The translations under genes were made by a program, and so were the position numbers. From positions 62,001 through 126,000 of the forward strand of contig NZ_FKII01000044.1 in NCBI RefSeq assembly GCF_900078745.1: 64,000 bases of DNA, given 5' to 3'. Under the pieces are notes generated by a model. It saw only the letters and a list, made by a program, of their open reading frames with translations. It was not told where the DNA came from and made no database searches. This document shows positions 35,475-44,130 of the stretch, piece by piece. The stretch is from Candidatus Ichthyocystis sparus (GTDB taxonomy: Bacteria > Pseudomonadota > Gammaproteobacteria > Burkholderiales > 2013Ark19i). Positions within the stretch are counted from its first letter, which is position 1. Every line of letters begins with the position of its first letter.

Positions 35475-37439
35475 TTAGGCATCAACCAAAAACCCTTTAT
35501 CAACAAACTTGGTACGGTTCTTTTCAGGACCGAACACAATTAGAACGTCATTGGATTGAAGCTTAAACTCCTTATCGGGGGACATTATCCTTTCGGCTCC
35601 TCTCTTAATGCTTCTAACGGAGATATTATCTTCGAAAAAACCAAGCTCATCTAGGGACATGCCAATAGAGTCAGAGCCCTCTGGAAGTGAGCATTGCCAC
35701 CACGAAAGAGGTCCCTCTTCTCCATCGGAATAGCCCAAAAACGGGTAAATAGAAGCGTAATTCTTGGCTCTCACACGATTAACCATCTTTCTAACCCTAA
35801 ACATTGGCAACCCGCTAAGAGTCATAACATGGGTCAACAAAACCAATCCTGTCTCTAAAACATCTGGCACAACCTCATTAGCACCAGCTTCCAAAAAACG
35901 TGGGATGTCTGATGATAATGAAACACGAGATATGATAGGAATATCTTGATTAACTTTTCTAACCTCACTGACAATACGACACGCTTCAGCACAACTAGGA
36001 AATGCAGTGACTAGGGCACTTGCCCTATCTAACCCAGCAGACTGGATAAACTCCAAGGTTGGTTCACCATGAATTACTAATCCACTAAAGGTACTAGCAG
36101 CGCGTACCACATTTTCATTTATATCAATGACTGTATAGGGAACTGATTCTTCTTCAAATACACGGCATATAAATTGTCCATGCCTACCAAAGCCCAGCAC
36201 TATAACGTGTTTGTTCTGAGATATAGACTTTTCTATAATTCCGGCGAGATAAGTTTCGTGAATATTTATAGCTACCCTAAGGTGCGAATTATTAATAAAG
36301 CGATAGCTATATTGAATAAGTATAGTAACCAAAATCATTGACAAGACCATTGAGACAACTAATATCTTTTCCAAATCTTGACTTACCAAGCTCACACTTT
36401 GTCCAATTGCTAACATAACAAAGCTAAATTCTCCAGCAGAACACAACCATAATCCTGTCTTGCTAGCTGTAAATAAGTCGCGACTAAAGATATAACTTAC
36501 TAAAGCAGTAAGAACGGCCTTAGACACCATTAGTACAACAACTATTCCTATAATTATAGGAAAATATTTTAGCAAAATAGATAGGTCGAGATACATTCCA
36601 AGTGTGACAAAAAATATTCCCAACAATATGTCACGAAATGGTCTAATATCCTCTTCCACTTGTTCTTGATATTCAGTATCGGATAGCAACATTCCTGCCA
36701 AAAAAGCCCCCAACTCCATTGGTAAACTCATGAGACTCATAACAAAAGACAGTCCCATGCTTACAAAAAATATGTTAAGCAGAAATAACTCATGAGATTG
36801 ACCGCGTGAAACAATATCGAACCACTTATGCATAACTGGCCTACCCCACCTTAGTACTATGGACAAAACCAGTACAGATTTGGTCAAGGCAGAAACAACA
36901 GTAACAATTGGAAGGGCCGTACCTGGTTCACCCAAGGCGGATAATATAATCAACATAGGCACGATAGCTATGTCTTGAAATAAAGCAATTCCCAATACTT
37001 CGTATCCATGAGCTGAATGAACAATACCTCTTTCAACAAGCATCTTTCCAACGATAGCTGTTGAAGACATAGAAAACATGAAGCTCATCAATAGTGACGA
37101 TTGCCAAGATAATAAAAATACCCAAAAAGACAAACAGAAAGTAGCAATGGCAACTATAAAAACCTGAGTCAGACCTACCTGAAAAACTAAACGTTGAATG
37201 GCGCGGAGCTTTTCGAGACTAAACTCTAGTCCCATAGTAAACAACAGCAAAGCTATACCAAACTCGGCTAATTCCTTGAGTACACTCGCATCTGAAAGAC
37301 TTATCTTTAAAATACCGGACAACACAATTCCAACTAATAGATATCCGATCATAGCGGGCAAGTTGAAACGTCGTGCCATAGTTACTGACACGACCAACCC
37401 ACCTACTATGGAAACAAAAAAACCCAAACCAACCATCAC
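35475..37439 (-). CDS. CPA2-family cation:proton antiporter (KefB/YbaL-like)
   Basis: A 654-residue membrane protein. About 12 helices (residues 1-380) make the Na/H exchanger domain, including LLFTMGLEFS near 65 and the MLLSDTEY(Q) segment. Then a TrkA-N NAD-binding domain begins at HVIVLGFGRHG (about 404) and a TrkA-C domain ends the protein (STDR/LQSNDVLIVFG region). This is the plan of KefB/KefC and YbaL, which export K+ in exchange for H+, gated by nucleotide or glutathione adducts in Kef. The Kef-type glutathione-binding residues were not checked, so the substrate and gating are uncertain. The upstream region contains a cluster of repeated 9-mers. Confidence 0.8.
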   Translation of the reverse strand: MMVGLGFFVSIVGGLVVSVTMARRFNLPAMIGYLLVGIVLSGILKISLSDASVLKELAEFGIALLLFTMGLEFSLEKLRAIQRLVFQVGLTQVFIVAIATFCLSFWVFLLSWQSSLLMSFMFSMSSTAIVGKMLVERGIVHSAHGYEVLGIALFQDIAIVPMLIILSALGEPGTALPIVTVVSALTKSVLVLSIVLRWGRPVMHKWFDIVSRGQSHELFLLNIFFVSMGLSFVMSLMSLPMELGAFLAGMLLSDTEYQEQVEEDIRPFRDILLGIFFVTLGMYLDLSILLKYFPIIIGIVVVLMVSKAVLTALVSYIFSRDLFTASKTGLWLCSAGEFSFVMLAIGQSVSLVSQDLEKILVVSMVLSMILVTILIQYSYRFINNSHLRVAINIHETYLAGIIEKSISQNKHVIVLGFGRHGQFICRVFEEESVPYTVIDINENVVRAASTFSGLVIHGEPTLEFIQSAGLDRASALVTAFPSCAEACRIVSEVRKVNQDIPIISRVSLSSDIPRFLEAGANEVVPDVLETGLVLLTHVMTLSGLPMFRVRKMVNRVRAKNYASIYPFLGYSDGEEGPLSWWQCSLPEGSDSIGMSLDELGFFEDNISVRSIKRGAERIMSPDKEFKLQSNDVLIVFGPEKNRTKFVDKGFLVDA

Positions 37440-37470
37440 GTCACCCAGTTCAGATGTAAATACCTTTATA

Positions 37471-37528
37471 AGTGTAAAACAATAGCCTATTTTACACTAA
37501 ATATGCCTAAAAAATTAGTGTAAAACAA
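37471..37528. repeat. Cluster of three AGTGTAAAA elements between kef-like and crotonase genes
   Basis: AGTGTAAAA occurs at 37471-37479, its exact inverted copy TTTTACACT at 37490-37498, and a third direct copy at 37517-37525. Copies two and three form an 11-bp perfect inverted repeat (TTTTACACTAA ... TTAGTGTAAAA, 14-nt gap), and copies one and three share 12 nt. The cluster starts about 32 nt before the kef-like start codon and is 150 nt from the crotonase start. This looks like a multi-site operator. No regulator can be named from the motif. Confidence 0.5.
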
Positions 37529-37679
37529 CATCTTCCTTTAAGATTATACGAAAAAAAATGGAACTAAAATAAAAACATCTTGCAAACACTAGCCAACCCT
37601 AAACAAATAAAATTTGTAGTAAAATTTAGGCTCTGAACAAGCATACAAAGCATTTGATCGAATCCAGGAAGGAATAGTT

Positions 37680-38453
37680 GTGGAAAAAGACCTGATAATT
37701 ACTGAAAAGCACGAACGCTTCACGATACTACAATTAAACCGTCCAAAAGTGCGTAACGCTATAGATAATAGCCTTTTACAAGAACTATCATCCCACCTTT
37801 TGGAAATAGAAAATGACAATAATCTCCACTGTGCCATCATATCTGGTCACGATGGTTTCTTCGCTAGTGGAGCTGATATATCCATGATGAAACCATTATC
37901 CCATACCCAAGCTTTTTTATCTAACTTTGTTAGCAATTTTGACCCTATTGCCAAATTCAGAAAACCTCTTATTGCAGCTATTTCAGGATATGCTCTTGGA
38001 GCCGGTTGTGAACTTGCTCTTATGTGCGACATTATACTTGCTTCTGAAAACGCCAGATTCGGTCAACCAGAGATTAATCTAGGAATCATACCCGGGGCTG
38101 GGGGATCTCAGCGCTTAGCAAGGAGCATAGGGAAGGCAAAAACAATGGACATGTGTCTAAGCGCTCGTATCTTAACGGCAGAGGAAGCGGAAAGGTCGGG
38201 CTTAGTAAGTAGGGTTGTCTCTAATGAAGAACTAATTCCAGAAGCCATCAAAATTGCCACTAAACTAGGATCGCTGTCATTGACAACATTAATGAAAGTT
38301 AAGTCATCTGTCATAAATGCATATGAAACTTCTTTGTCTTCTGGTACTCATTTAGAAAGGCAGCTCTTTTATTCTTGTTTCTCTACCAAAGACCAGGAAG
38401 AAGGGATGACCGCGTTCCTGGAAAAAAGAATTCCTAATTTCCACAACGAGTGA
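37680..38453 (+). CDS. Enoyl-CoA hydratase (crotonase family)
   Basis: A 257-residue crotonase. Both catalytic glutamates are present: E111 in GAGCELALMCD and E131 in FGQPEINLGIIPGAGG; the oxyanion segment is SGADISMM near 63. It probably hydrates 2-enoyl-CoA in fatty acid oxidation (FadB/PaaF/Ech-type). The GTG start follows AGGAAGG by 8 nt. The neighbouring phasin suggests a link to short-chain acyl-CoA and polyhydroxyalkanoate metabolism, an inference only. Confidence 0.85.
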   Translation: MEKDLIITEKHERFTILQLNRPKVRNAIDNSLLQELSSHLLEIENDNNLHCAIISGHDGFFASGADISMMKPLSHTQAFLSNFVSNFDPIAKFRKPLIAAISGYALGAGCELALMCDIILASENARFGQPEINLGIIPGAGGSQRLARSIGKAKTMDMCLSARILTAEEAERSGLVSRVVSNEELIPEAIKIATKLGSLSLTTLMKVKSSVINAYETSLSSGTHLERQLFYSCFSTKDQEEGMTAFLEKRIPNFHNE

Positions 38454-38460
38454 AGAATTA

Positions 38461-38490
38461 TTGACAACCGTGATTATTGCATTGCAAGAT
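38461..38490 (+). promoter_or_regulatory. Candidate promoter of the phasin gene
   Basis: A perfect -35 TTGACA at 38461-38466 is followed after 18 nt by CAAGAT (38485-38490), a weak -10. It starts 8 nt after the crotonase stop codon and lies 30 nt before the phasin ATG, which has AAAGGA 8 nt upstream. It would allow the phasin to be expressed independently. Confidence 0.4.
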
Positions 38491-38519
38491 ACATCATTGC
38501 TTTTTAAAGGACTGGGGCT

Positions 38520-39068
38520 ATGGCTACAAAAAACGTTTGGTCTGAATATCAGGAGTCATGCAAAAAAATAGTTCAAAACAATTCCGAATTTTTAAAACAA
38601 TCTGGCGATCGTATAAAGAATGCAGTCTCTAGTAGTAACAATCTAGTGTCAAATATAGTATCTGAGATGGGTTCAGCTATAAATTCAGAGGGATGCTGTT
38701 CTACCATGTCCCAGCAAACACAGGCAGCGTATCCCGTTGTGCAAAATATGGTCGCTGTGGCGCAGGAAGGTATTGATACGGCTTTGAGCATAGCTGAGAG
38801 CGCAACTCTTGCGGCTGAAAAGAATGTGCTTGAAGTAGGAAAAGTCACCAACAGCGCACTTGATGAGCAGTCACAGCAAATGGTTCCCCCCAGTGGTGAT
38901 GTTTGTCGTGCTTCTGCAAAACACGCCCTATCATCGTGGGTAGAAATGTCTAACTGGATCTTGCAGGCCTCACGAAACGGGATTAGTGCGTTTAGATCAG
39001 TAATGGCAGCTCAGGTCCCAGCAAACGTTCCTGCTACTGTCAATGCTGGCAGGGCCAACAAGAAATAA
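38520..39068 (+). CDS. Phasin-like protein
   Basis: A 182-residue, mostly helical, Ala/Ser/Gln-rich protein with no signal peptide or membrane segment. Amphipathic helices dominate (for example AYPVVQNMVAVAQEGIDTALSIAE) and the tail is AAQVPANVPATVNAGRANKK. This composition, size and layout match phasin-family (PHA granule-associated) proteins, which coat polyhydroxybutyrate granules. No phaC or phaB is in the window, so granule formation is unproven; a related helical accessory protein is possible. Confidence 0.55.
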   Translation: MATKNVWSEYQESCKKIVQNNSEFLKQSGDRIKNAVSSSNNLVSNIVSEMGSAINSEGCCSTMSQQTQAAYPVVQNMVAVAQEGIDTALSIAESATLAAEKNVLEVGKVTNSALDEQSQQMVPPSGDVCRASAKHALSSWVEMSNWILQASRNGISAFRSVMAAQVPANVPATVNAGRANKK

Positions 39069-39078
39069 GAGTCGAGTC

Positions 39079-39105
39079 AGCCGAGGCGCAATTTACGACT
39101 CGGCT
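39079..39105. terminator. Stem-loop between convergent phasin and bioC
   Basis: AGCCGAGGCG pairs with CGACTCGGCT around a 7-nt loop, with one mismatch in ten pairs. It starts 11 nt after the phasin stop and lies 26 nt from the bioC stop, between two convergent genes. There is no clear T run on either side, so termination may be Rho-assisted. It may serve both strands. Confidence 0.5.
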
Positions 39106-39130
39106 GCTAGATATTCCCACTGAGGCTAGA

Positions 39131-40033
39131 TTAATCCCTACTGAGATTGGTCTTTTTACTGAAAAATTTAATGACGTTCCTTTCTTCCCCATGGTGTTGA
39201 GGTGGTGTAATCGCCCCCCAGGCGTGTCCAAATATTAATTCCCACGTAAGTGGCAGCCCTTTACCGTGGCGCAGTGATTCGTATTTACTAACCACAGTTT
39301 CCCACTCTTTCTTTGAAATCAAACCATGTCTTTTGTCATCAAGTCTCACATAAAAAACCCCCGCTTTTTTTAGATCATGGCATAGGGAATTGAAGCTACT
39401 ATATGCTGTCTGCTTTATATCAACATCAACTACTACGTCTTGGAAACCTTCCTGAATCAACTCATCTGCAACATCATGCATATCTGGAAAGTACTCAGTG
39501 TGCGAATATGAATCTACAAAAGAAAAAGCCCACCTTATCTCCAGGAAAGTACTAGGCCCCAAGCAAGAAAACAAAAATAATCCACCTGGCTTAAGTACCC
39601 TACGCCATTCACGAAAAGCTGCTCGTCTGTCAGCGATGCAAGGTAAAATTAGATTGGCAATCATAACGTCTACAGATGAAGAGGCTAATGGCAGCTCCCT
39701 AACATCAGCAACCAAGAAGCATACTTTTTGTCTCCTAAACCAAGAAGTAAAAATCGAAGCAGAGTATTTTTTATGGGCATATTGCAAGAATTCCTCAACC
39801 AAATCCACAAATATCCAGTAACTATCGGGACCAAAAGCAGAAGAAAACACTGGGAAGACAATGGTCCCTGGACCGGAAGCCAAATCTAGCACCACGGGAT
39901 TGGATGGCTTTTTGATTCCACTAAGACGATCACATAAAGATTGCGCTACTATGCGATGTAGATCAAACTCATCATATTCCACTTTGCCCACGCGCCTAAA
40001 ACAACGCTGAACTACCTTTGTGGAATAACTCAT
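39131..40033 (-). CDS. bioC: BioC-type malonyl-[acyl-carrier protein] O-methyltransferase
   Basis: A 300-residue SAM-dependent methyltransferase that methylates the malonyl thioester to start biotin synthesis. The SAM-binding motif I is VLDLASGPGT near residue 47, and the C-terminal LTWELIFGHAWG corresponds to the BioC GHAWG signature of beta/gammaproteobacteria. It starts 3 nt after the ftsZ stop and so belongs to the 3' end of the division cluster. No other bio gene is in the window. The placement is odd and is listed as a finding. Confidence 0.8.
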   Translation of the reverse strand: MSYSTKVVQRCFRRVGKVEYDEFDLHRIVAQSLCDRLSGIKKPSNPVVLDLASGPGTIVFPVFSSAFGPDSYWIFVDLVEEFLQYAHKKYSASIFTSWFRRQKVCFLVADVRELPLASSSVDVMIANLILPCIADRRAAFREWRRVLKPGGLFLFSCLGPSTFLEIRWAFSFVDSYSHTEYFPDMHDVADELIQEGFQDVVVDVDIKQTAYSSFNSLCHDLKKAGVFYVRLDDKRHGLISKKEWETVVSKYESLRHGKGLPLTWELIFGHAWGAITPPQHHGEERNVIKFFSKKTNLSRD

Positions 40034-40036
40034 TTC

Positions 40037-41194
40037 TCAATCAACAGACCTTCTTAAGAAAGAGGGAATATCTAGCACCTCCACACCACCACGACCAGAC
40101 TTATCATGCAAAGATCCTGACATTGTTGTCCTGGATCGTCTACGAATCACGGCTGGGGTATCAAAGGTGTCATAATCAATTTGGCCGGTAGATGAAAGTG
40201 GTAGGGACTGTTTCCTCTCAAAATGACTGTTCTCAACGACAACAGGAACTTCTGATAATCCGGTAGCAACCACTGTCACACGCAGATTCTCCCCTATATC
40301 GTTATCATAAACTGCACCATATATGATTGTCGCATCATCAGCCGCATAGGAGCGTATAATATTCATAACTTCTTTCGGCTCTCTCAGCTTCAGTGACAAC
40401 TCAGAAGCGGTAATATTCACAAGCAATCCACGAGCACCAGACAGATTGATACCCTCTAATAGAGGGCAAGCGATGGCCTTATCCGCTGCCACCCTAGCTC
40501 TATCTGGTCCAGAAGCAATTGACGAGCCCATCATAGCGCGCCCGTTTTCGCTCATTACAGTACAAACATCCTGAAAATCTACATTGATCATTCCTGGAGA
40601 ATTAATAATCTCAGCAATACCTGCAACAGCGTTACACAATATAGAGTCAGCTGCCCTAAACGCCTCCTTCTGCGTGATATCTTCGCCCAACACCTCCTGA
40701 AGTCGCTCATTCAAAACAACAATCATAGAGTCAACACACGAAGATAGCTCATCGATACCTTCGGAAGCTACACGCATGCGCTTTATACCCTCAAAATCAA
40801 ATGGCTTGGTTACAACCCCAACAGTAAGTATTCCCATTTCCTTAGCAACTTCAGCAATTACAGGAGCAGCACCCGTACCAGTCCCACCACCCATGCCAGC
40901 CGTAACAAAAACCATATTCGCCCCGCGAATGGCATCGGCTATCCTCTCCCGATCACTTAAGGCAGCATCTCTTCCCACGGTAGGATTGGCACCTGCACCT
41001 AATCCTGTTTCACCCAATTGGATCAAAATACGAGCCCCTGTACGAGACAAAACTTGAGCATCAGTATTAGCACAAATAAAATCTACGCCTTGTATCCCTT
41101 GCTGAATCATATGGCTTACCGCATTACCACCCGCGCCACCAACACCAATCACACGAATAATGGTATTATCCCTTTTCTCTTCCAAGTAAACCAT
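40037..41194 (-). CDS. ftsZ: Cell division protein FtsZ
   Basis: A 385-residue tubulin-like GTPase that polymerises into the Z-ring. The GTP-binding signature GGGTGTG is at residues 102-108; the T7 loop region NVDFQDV carries the hydrolysis-activating Asp. The C-terminal VLDIPSFLRRSVD is the binding tail for FtsA and ZipA-type partners. The ribosome binding site CGGAGGAAGAAATG is the strongest of the cluster, in line with the high level of FtsZ needed. It follows ftsA by 23 nt. Confidence 0.97.
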   Translation of the reverse strand: MVYLEEKRDNTIIRVIGVGGAGGNAVSHMIQQGIQGVDFICANTDAQVLSRTGARILIQLGETGLGAGANPTVGRDAALSDRERIADAIRGANMVFVTAGMGGGTGTGAAPVIAEVAKEMGILTVGVVTKPFDFEGIKRMRVASEGIDELSSCVDSMIVVLNERLQEVLGEDITQKEAFRAADSILCNAVAGIAEIINSPGMINVDFQDVCTVMSENGRAMMGSSIASGPDRARVAADKAIACPLLEGINLSGARGLLVNITASELSLKLREPKEVMNIIRSYAADDATIIYGAVYDNDIGENLRVTVVATGLSEVPVVVENSHFERKQSLPLSSTGQIDYDTFDTPAVIRRRSRTTMSGSLHDKSGRGGVEVLDIPSFLRRSVD

Positions 41195-41217
41195 TTCTTC
41201 CTCCGGGACAAATATCC

Positions 41218-42456
41218 CTAAAAATTTTCCTTAAACCAACTATGTATGCCTGAAAAAAAATCAAAAATAGACGCCTTCTTTGGTAAGTTTTGTTCTCCAT
41301 AACTTTGATCACGTGCTTCCATCAATAACCCGTAAAGAGTAGACAATGAAGGAGTACATATATTCTCAGATAATGGCCCGCTATACCTTGGACGTCCAGT
41401 CCTGACAGGAACCCTAAAAATTCTTTCTGCCAAAACTTCAATACCTGACATTTCAGCTGTCCCACCTGTAATCACAATACCAGACGACAAAACATCGTCA
41501 AATCCATGATATACCAATTCATCTCGAATAAGCTCGAATAACTCTTCTAGTCGAGGCTGTATTACATCTGCAAGAACAGCTGCAGAAAAACACTTATCAG
41601 CCCTATCTCCAATACCAGGCACAGAAATTTGTTCTTCATCCGAAACCAACTCACGTACAGCACATCCATATTGACACTTTATTAATTCAGCATCTTTCAT
41701 CGGCGTATGCAAGGCTATAGCGATATCACTAGTGACCTGGCTACCAGCAATAGGAATAACTGAAGTATACTTCACAGCACCGCCAACAAAGACCATCAGA
41801 TCGGTTGTACCATCACCAATATCTATTACACAAACTCCAAGATCCTTCTCATCAGGAGTTAATATTGATTGGCTTGATGCCAGTGGTTGAACAACCAGAT
41901 CTTCTATATCCAAGTTGCAACGACGAACACATTTTATAATATTCTGGGCAGCTGAAATAGCACCGGAAATAATGTGAACATTAACTTCAAGACGCACACC
42001 ACTCATGCCAAGAGGATCTTTTACGCCACTTTGACCATCAACTGTAAACTCCTGGGTGAGAATATGTAAAACATCCTGATCAGCAGGTATGAGAACGGCC
42101 CTAGCAGTCTCAATAACTCTTTCAATATCACCTAGTTTAACTTCCCGATCTTTAATAGCAACCATTCCGTGGGAGTTCATGCCACGAATATGGCTACCAG
42201 TAATTCCGGCACATAAAAAAGATACTTGGACGTTAGCCATGTTCTTAGCATCCTTAATTACTTGCTGGATGGTATGAACTGTTGATTCTATATTTACAAC
42301 GACTCCTTTTTTCAAACCTCTAGAAGGACGCTGACTGAATCCAATAATGCTAGGGGAAGAATCAACGGATGATATCTCAGCTATGGCACATGCTACCTTA
42401 GACGTACCTATGTCAAGGCCAACAACAATATTGTTCCCTTCACGATTACGACTCAT
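41218..42456 (-). CDS. ftsA: Cell division protein FtsA
   Basis: A 412-residue actin-like ATPase that tethers FtsZ to the membrane. VVGLDIGTSKVACAI near the N-terminus is the phosphate-1 loop, VCVIDIGDGTTDLMV the phosphate-2 loop and GIVITGGTAEMSG the adenosine loop. The C-terminal end IFDFFSGIHSWFKENF is an amphipathic helix that binds membrane. The ATG overlaps the stop of ftsQ by 4 nt (ATGA). The length matches the family. Confidence 0.95.
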   Translation of the reverse strand: MSRNREGNNIVVGLDIGTSKVACAIAEISSVDSSPSIIGFSQRPSRGLKKGVVVNIESTVHTIQQVIKDAKNMANVQVSFLCAGITGSHIRGMNSHGMVAIKDREVKLGDIERVIETARAVLIPADQDVLHILTQEFTVDGQSGVKDPLGMSGVRLEVNVHIISGAISAAQNIIKCVRRCNLDIEDLVVQPLASSQSILTPDEKDLGVCVIDIGDGTTDLMVFVGGAVKYTSVIPIAGSQVTSDIAIALHTPMKDAELIKCQYGCAVRELVSDEEQISVPGIGDRADKCFSAAVLADVIQPRLEELFELIRDELVYHGFDDVLSSGIVITGGTAEMSGIEVLAERIFRVPVRTGRPRYSGPLSENICTPSLSTLYGLLMEARDQSYGEQNLPKKASIFDFFSGIHSWFKENF

Positions 42457-43202
42457 CCGTAGCCCCTTTTTAACAATATTCTCCCTGTTCTTTCAGACCC
42501 CTTATTAAAATGCACAGCAAACCCATTTGGGTAGCGCAGATCAACGGACTTAATTTTGTTTTTGTCAACCTTAATAACTTTATAGCTCTCAACAAAACGC
42601 TTCACCCTAACAATCGCTGGATCCTGTTTAAAATCTGACCCAACATGTAAAACAGTACCATTCTTAAGGAAAACATCCCAAGAATATGTGGGAGATAAAT
42701 AAATCTTGCTTATATATAAATCTACAGGCTCTAGAATTTCTTCTAACTGGTTATATGCTTTAAGCATTTCTTGATGAGTACCTTCAGGTCCTACAAGAAC
42801 TGGCAAATCACCCTCAACAGTACCAGAAAACAAAACACCATCTCTGCTTAGCAAGTAATCTTTTCCCCATCTAGCATCGGGTATATATTCGGAAAGAACT
42901 ATAAAAATCTTCCATGGCCACATACGTTTAACGGTAACATGTGAAACCCATGGTATTAATTCAAATGAACATCGCAAATGATCCAAATTTACAGCAAAAA
43001 AATTGCCGTAAACTGAATTGGCTGCTATCTCTTTAAGTTGCTGCAAATCAATATGGTGCCAATATCCTTGAATAAATACCTGACTAATAGAAAAAGATGG
43101 CTGATGCTTTACCCATGACCATGCTGCGGTCAAATATGTAAGCAAGCTCAAAATAATCAATATGGCAGAAATTTGATTTAGCCAAGAAGGCCTATCCCAC
43201 AC
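42453..43202 (-). CDS. ftsQ: Cell division protein FtsQ
   Basis: A 249-residue bitopic division protein. A short cytoplasmic part is followed by one helix (about residues 10-30), then a POTRA domain (FSISQVFIQG to about 110) and the FtsQ beta domain. It recruits FtsB and FtsL and connects them with the Z-ring. The GTG start at 43202 lies inside the end of ddl (11 nt overlap). Primary sequence conservation is low, so the call leans on position between ddl and ftsA. Confidence 0.85.
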   Translation of the reverse strand: MWDRPSWLNQISAILIILSLLTYLTAAWSWVKHQPSFSISQVFIQGYWHHIDLQQLKEIAANSVYGNFFAVNLDHLRCSFELIPWVSHVTVKRMWPWKIFIVLSEYIPDARWGKDYLLSRDGVLFSGTVEGDLPVLVGPEGTHQEMLKAYNQLEEILEPVDLYISKIYLSPTYSWDVFLKNGTVLHVGSDFKQDPAIVRVKRFVESYKVIKVDKNKIKSVDLRYPNGFAVHFNKGSERTGRILLKRGYG

Positions 43203-44130
43203 GACAATTCTCCAACAGAGTAACTAAAAACTCCTCAAATGAAATATTTGCAGCACGCAATAACATGGGATACAAAGAATGCTTGGTCAATCCTGGCACA
43301 ATATTCATCTCCAAAACGTAAACCTTTCCTTTATTAACGATAGCATCTACGCGACCCCAAAAGTGGCAACCTAATGCTCTCGCTGCGGTAATTGTAATAG
43401 ACTTACATTCCTTGTCTATACAATCAGCAAGCCCGGAAGGACAATGGTACTTAGTACCTGTACCGAAATACTTTTCATGGAAATCGTAAACTATTCCTGG
43501 ATATTCAATACGTATCACTGGTAATGCATCACCGTCATAAATACCACAGGTAATCTCATCCCCAGTAATAAACTCCTCTAATACTAGTAAGGAATCAAAT
43601 CGCTTAGAATTTTCATATGCATTTCTCAAATCTGATTCATCATCAATAATAAACACCCCCTTGGTAGAACCACCTCGCATAGGCTTTAGAACAAGTCTGG
43701 TGCACATATCGTGGAAAAAATCTTTGCACTCCTCATAGGTTGAAACTACTCTACCTTTAGGAACAAGCAAGCCACAGCTTTTCCAAACCAATTTGCTAAT
43801 CCACTTATTAAATCCTTGAGTAGCAGCTAGAGCACCCGATCCAGAGTACGGAATCCCCATTAAATCTAGCAATCCTTGTATGCGACCATCCTCACCATTT
43901 TTTCCATGAGCTAAAATCAAGGATCTAGAAAAACCTTTTTTCTTTATATTAAAAACTTCATCCGTTCCTATATCTATCACATCAAACGACATATTTAATG
44001 AGCGCATAGCAGACGTTACAGAATCAAGGCTCATCAGTGAAATTTCTTTTTCATGTGAGTCCCCTCCAACTAAAACAGCAATATATCCCAACTGTTTAGA
44101 ACGAAATAATAAATCATGATTTTTTGTCAT
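43192..44130 (-). CDS. ddl: D-alanine--D-alanine ligase
   Basis: A 312-residue ATP-grasp ligase that makes the D-Ala-D-Ala dipeptide for peptidoglycan. LVGGDSHEKEISLMS is the N-terminal substrate-binding loop, KPMRGGSTKGV the ATP-grasp motif, and VLEMNIVPGLTKHSL the C-terminal metal and D-Ala binding loop. Size fits the DdlB type. Start ATG 44130 lies inside murC (17 nt overlap), so translation is coupled. Confidence 0.95.
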   Translation of the reverse strand: MTKNHDLLFRSKQLGYIAVLVGGDSHEKEISLMSLDSVTSAMRSLNMSFDVIDIGTDEVFNIKKKGFSRSLILAHGKNGEDGRIQGLLDLMGIPYSGSGALAATQGFNKWISKLVWKSCGLLVPKGRVVSTYEECKDFFHDMCTRLVLKPMRGGSTKGVFIIDDESDLRNAYENSKRFDSLLVLEEFITGDEITCGIYDGDALPVIRIEYPGIVYDFHEKYFGTGTKYHCPSGLADCIDKECKSITITAARALGCHFWGRVDAIVNKGKVYVLEMNIVPGLTKHSLYPMLLRAANISFEEFLVTLLENCRVG

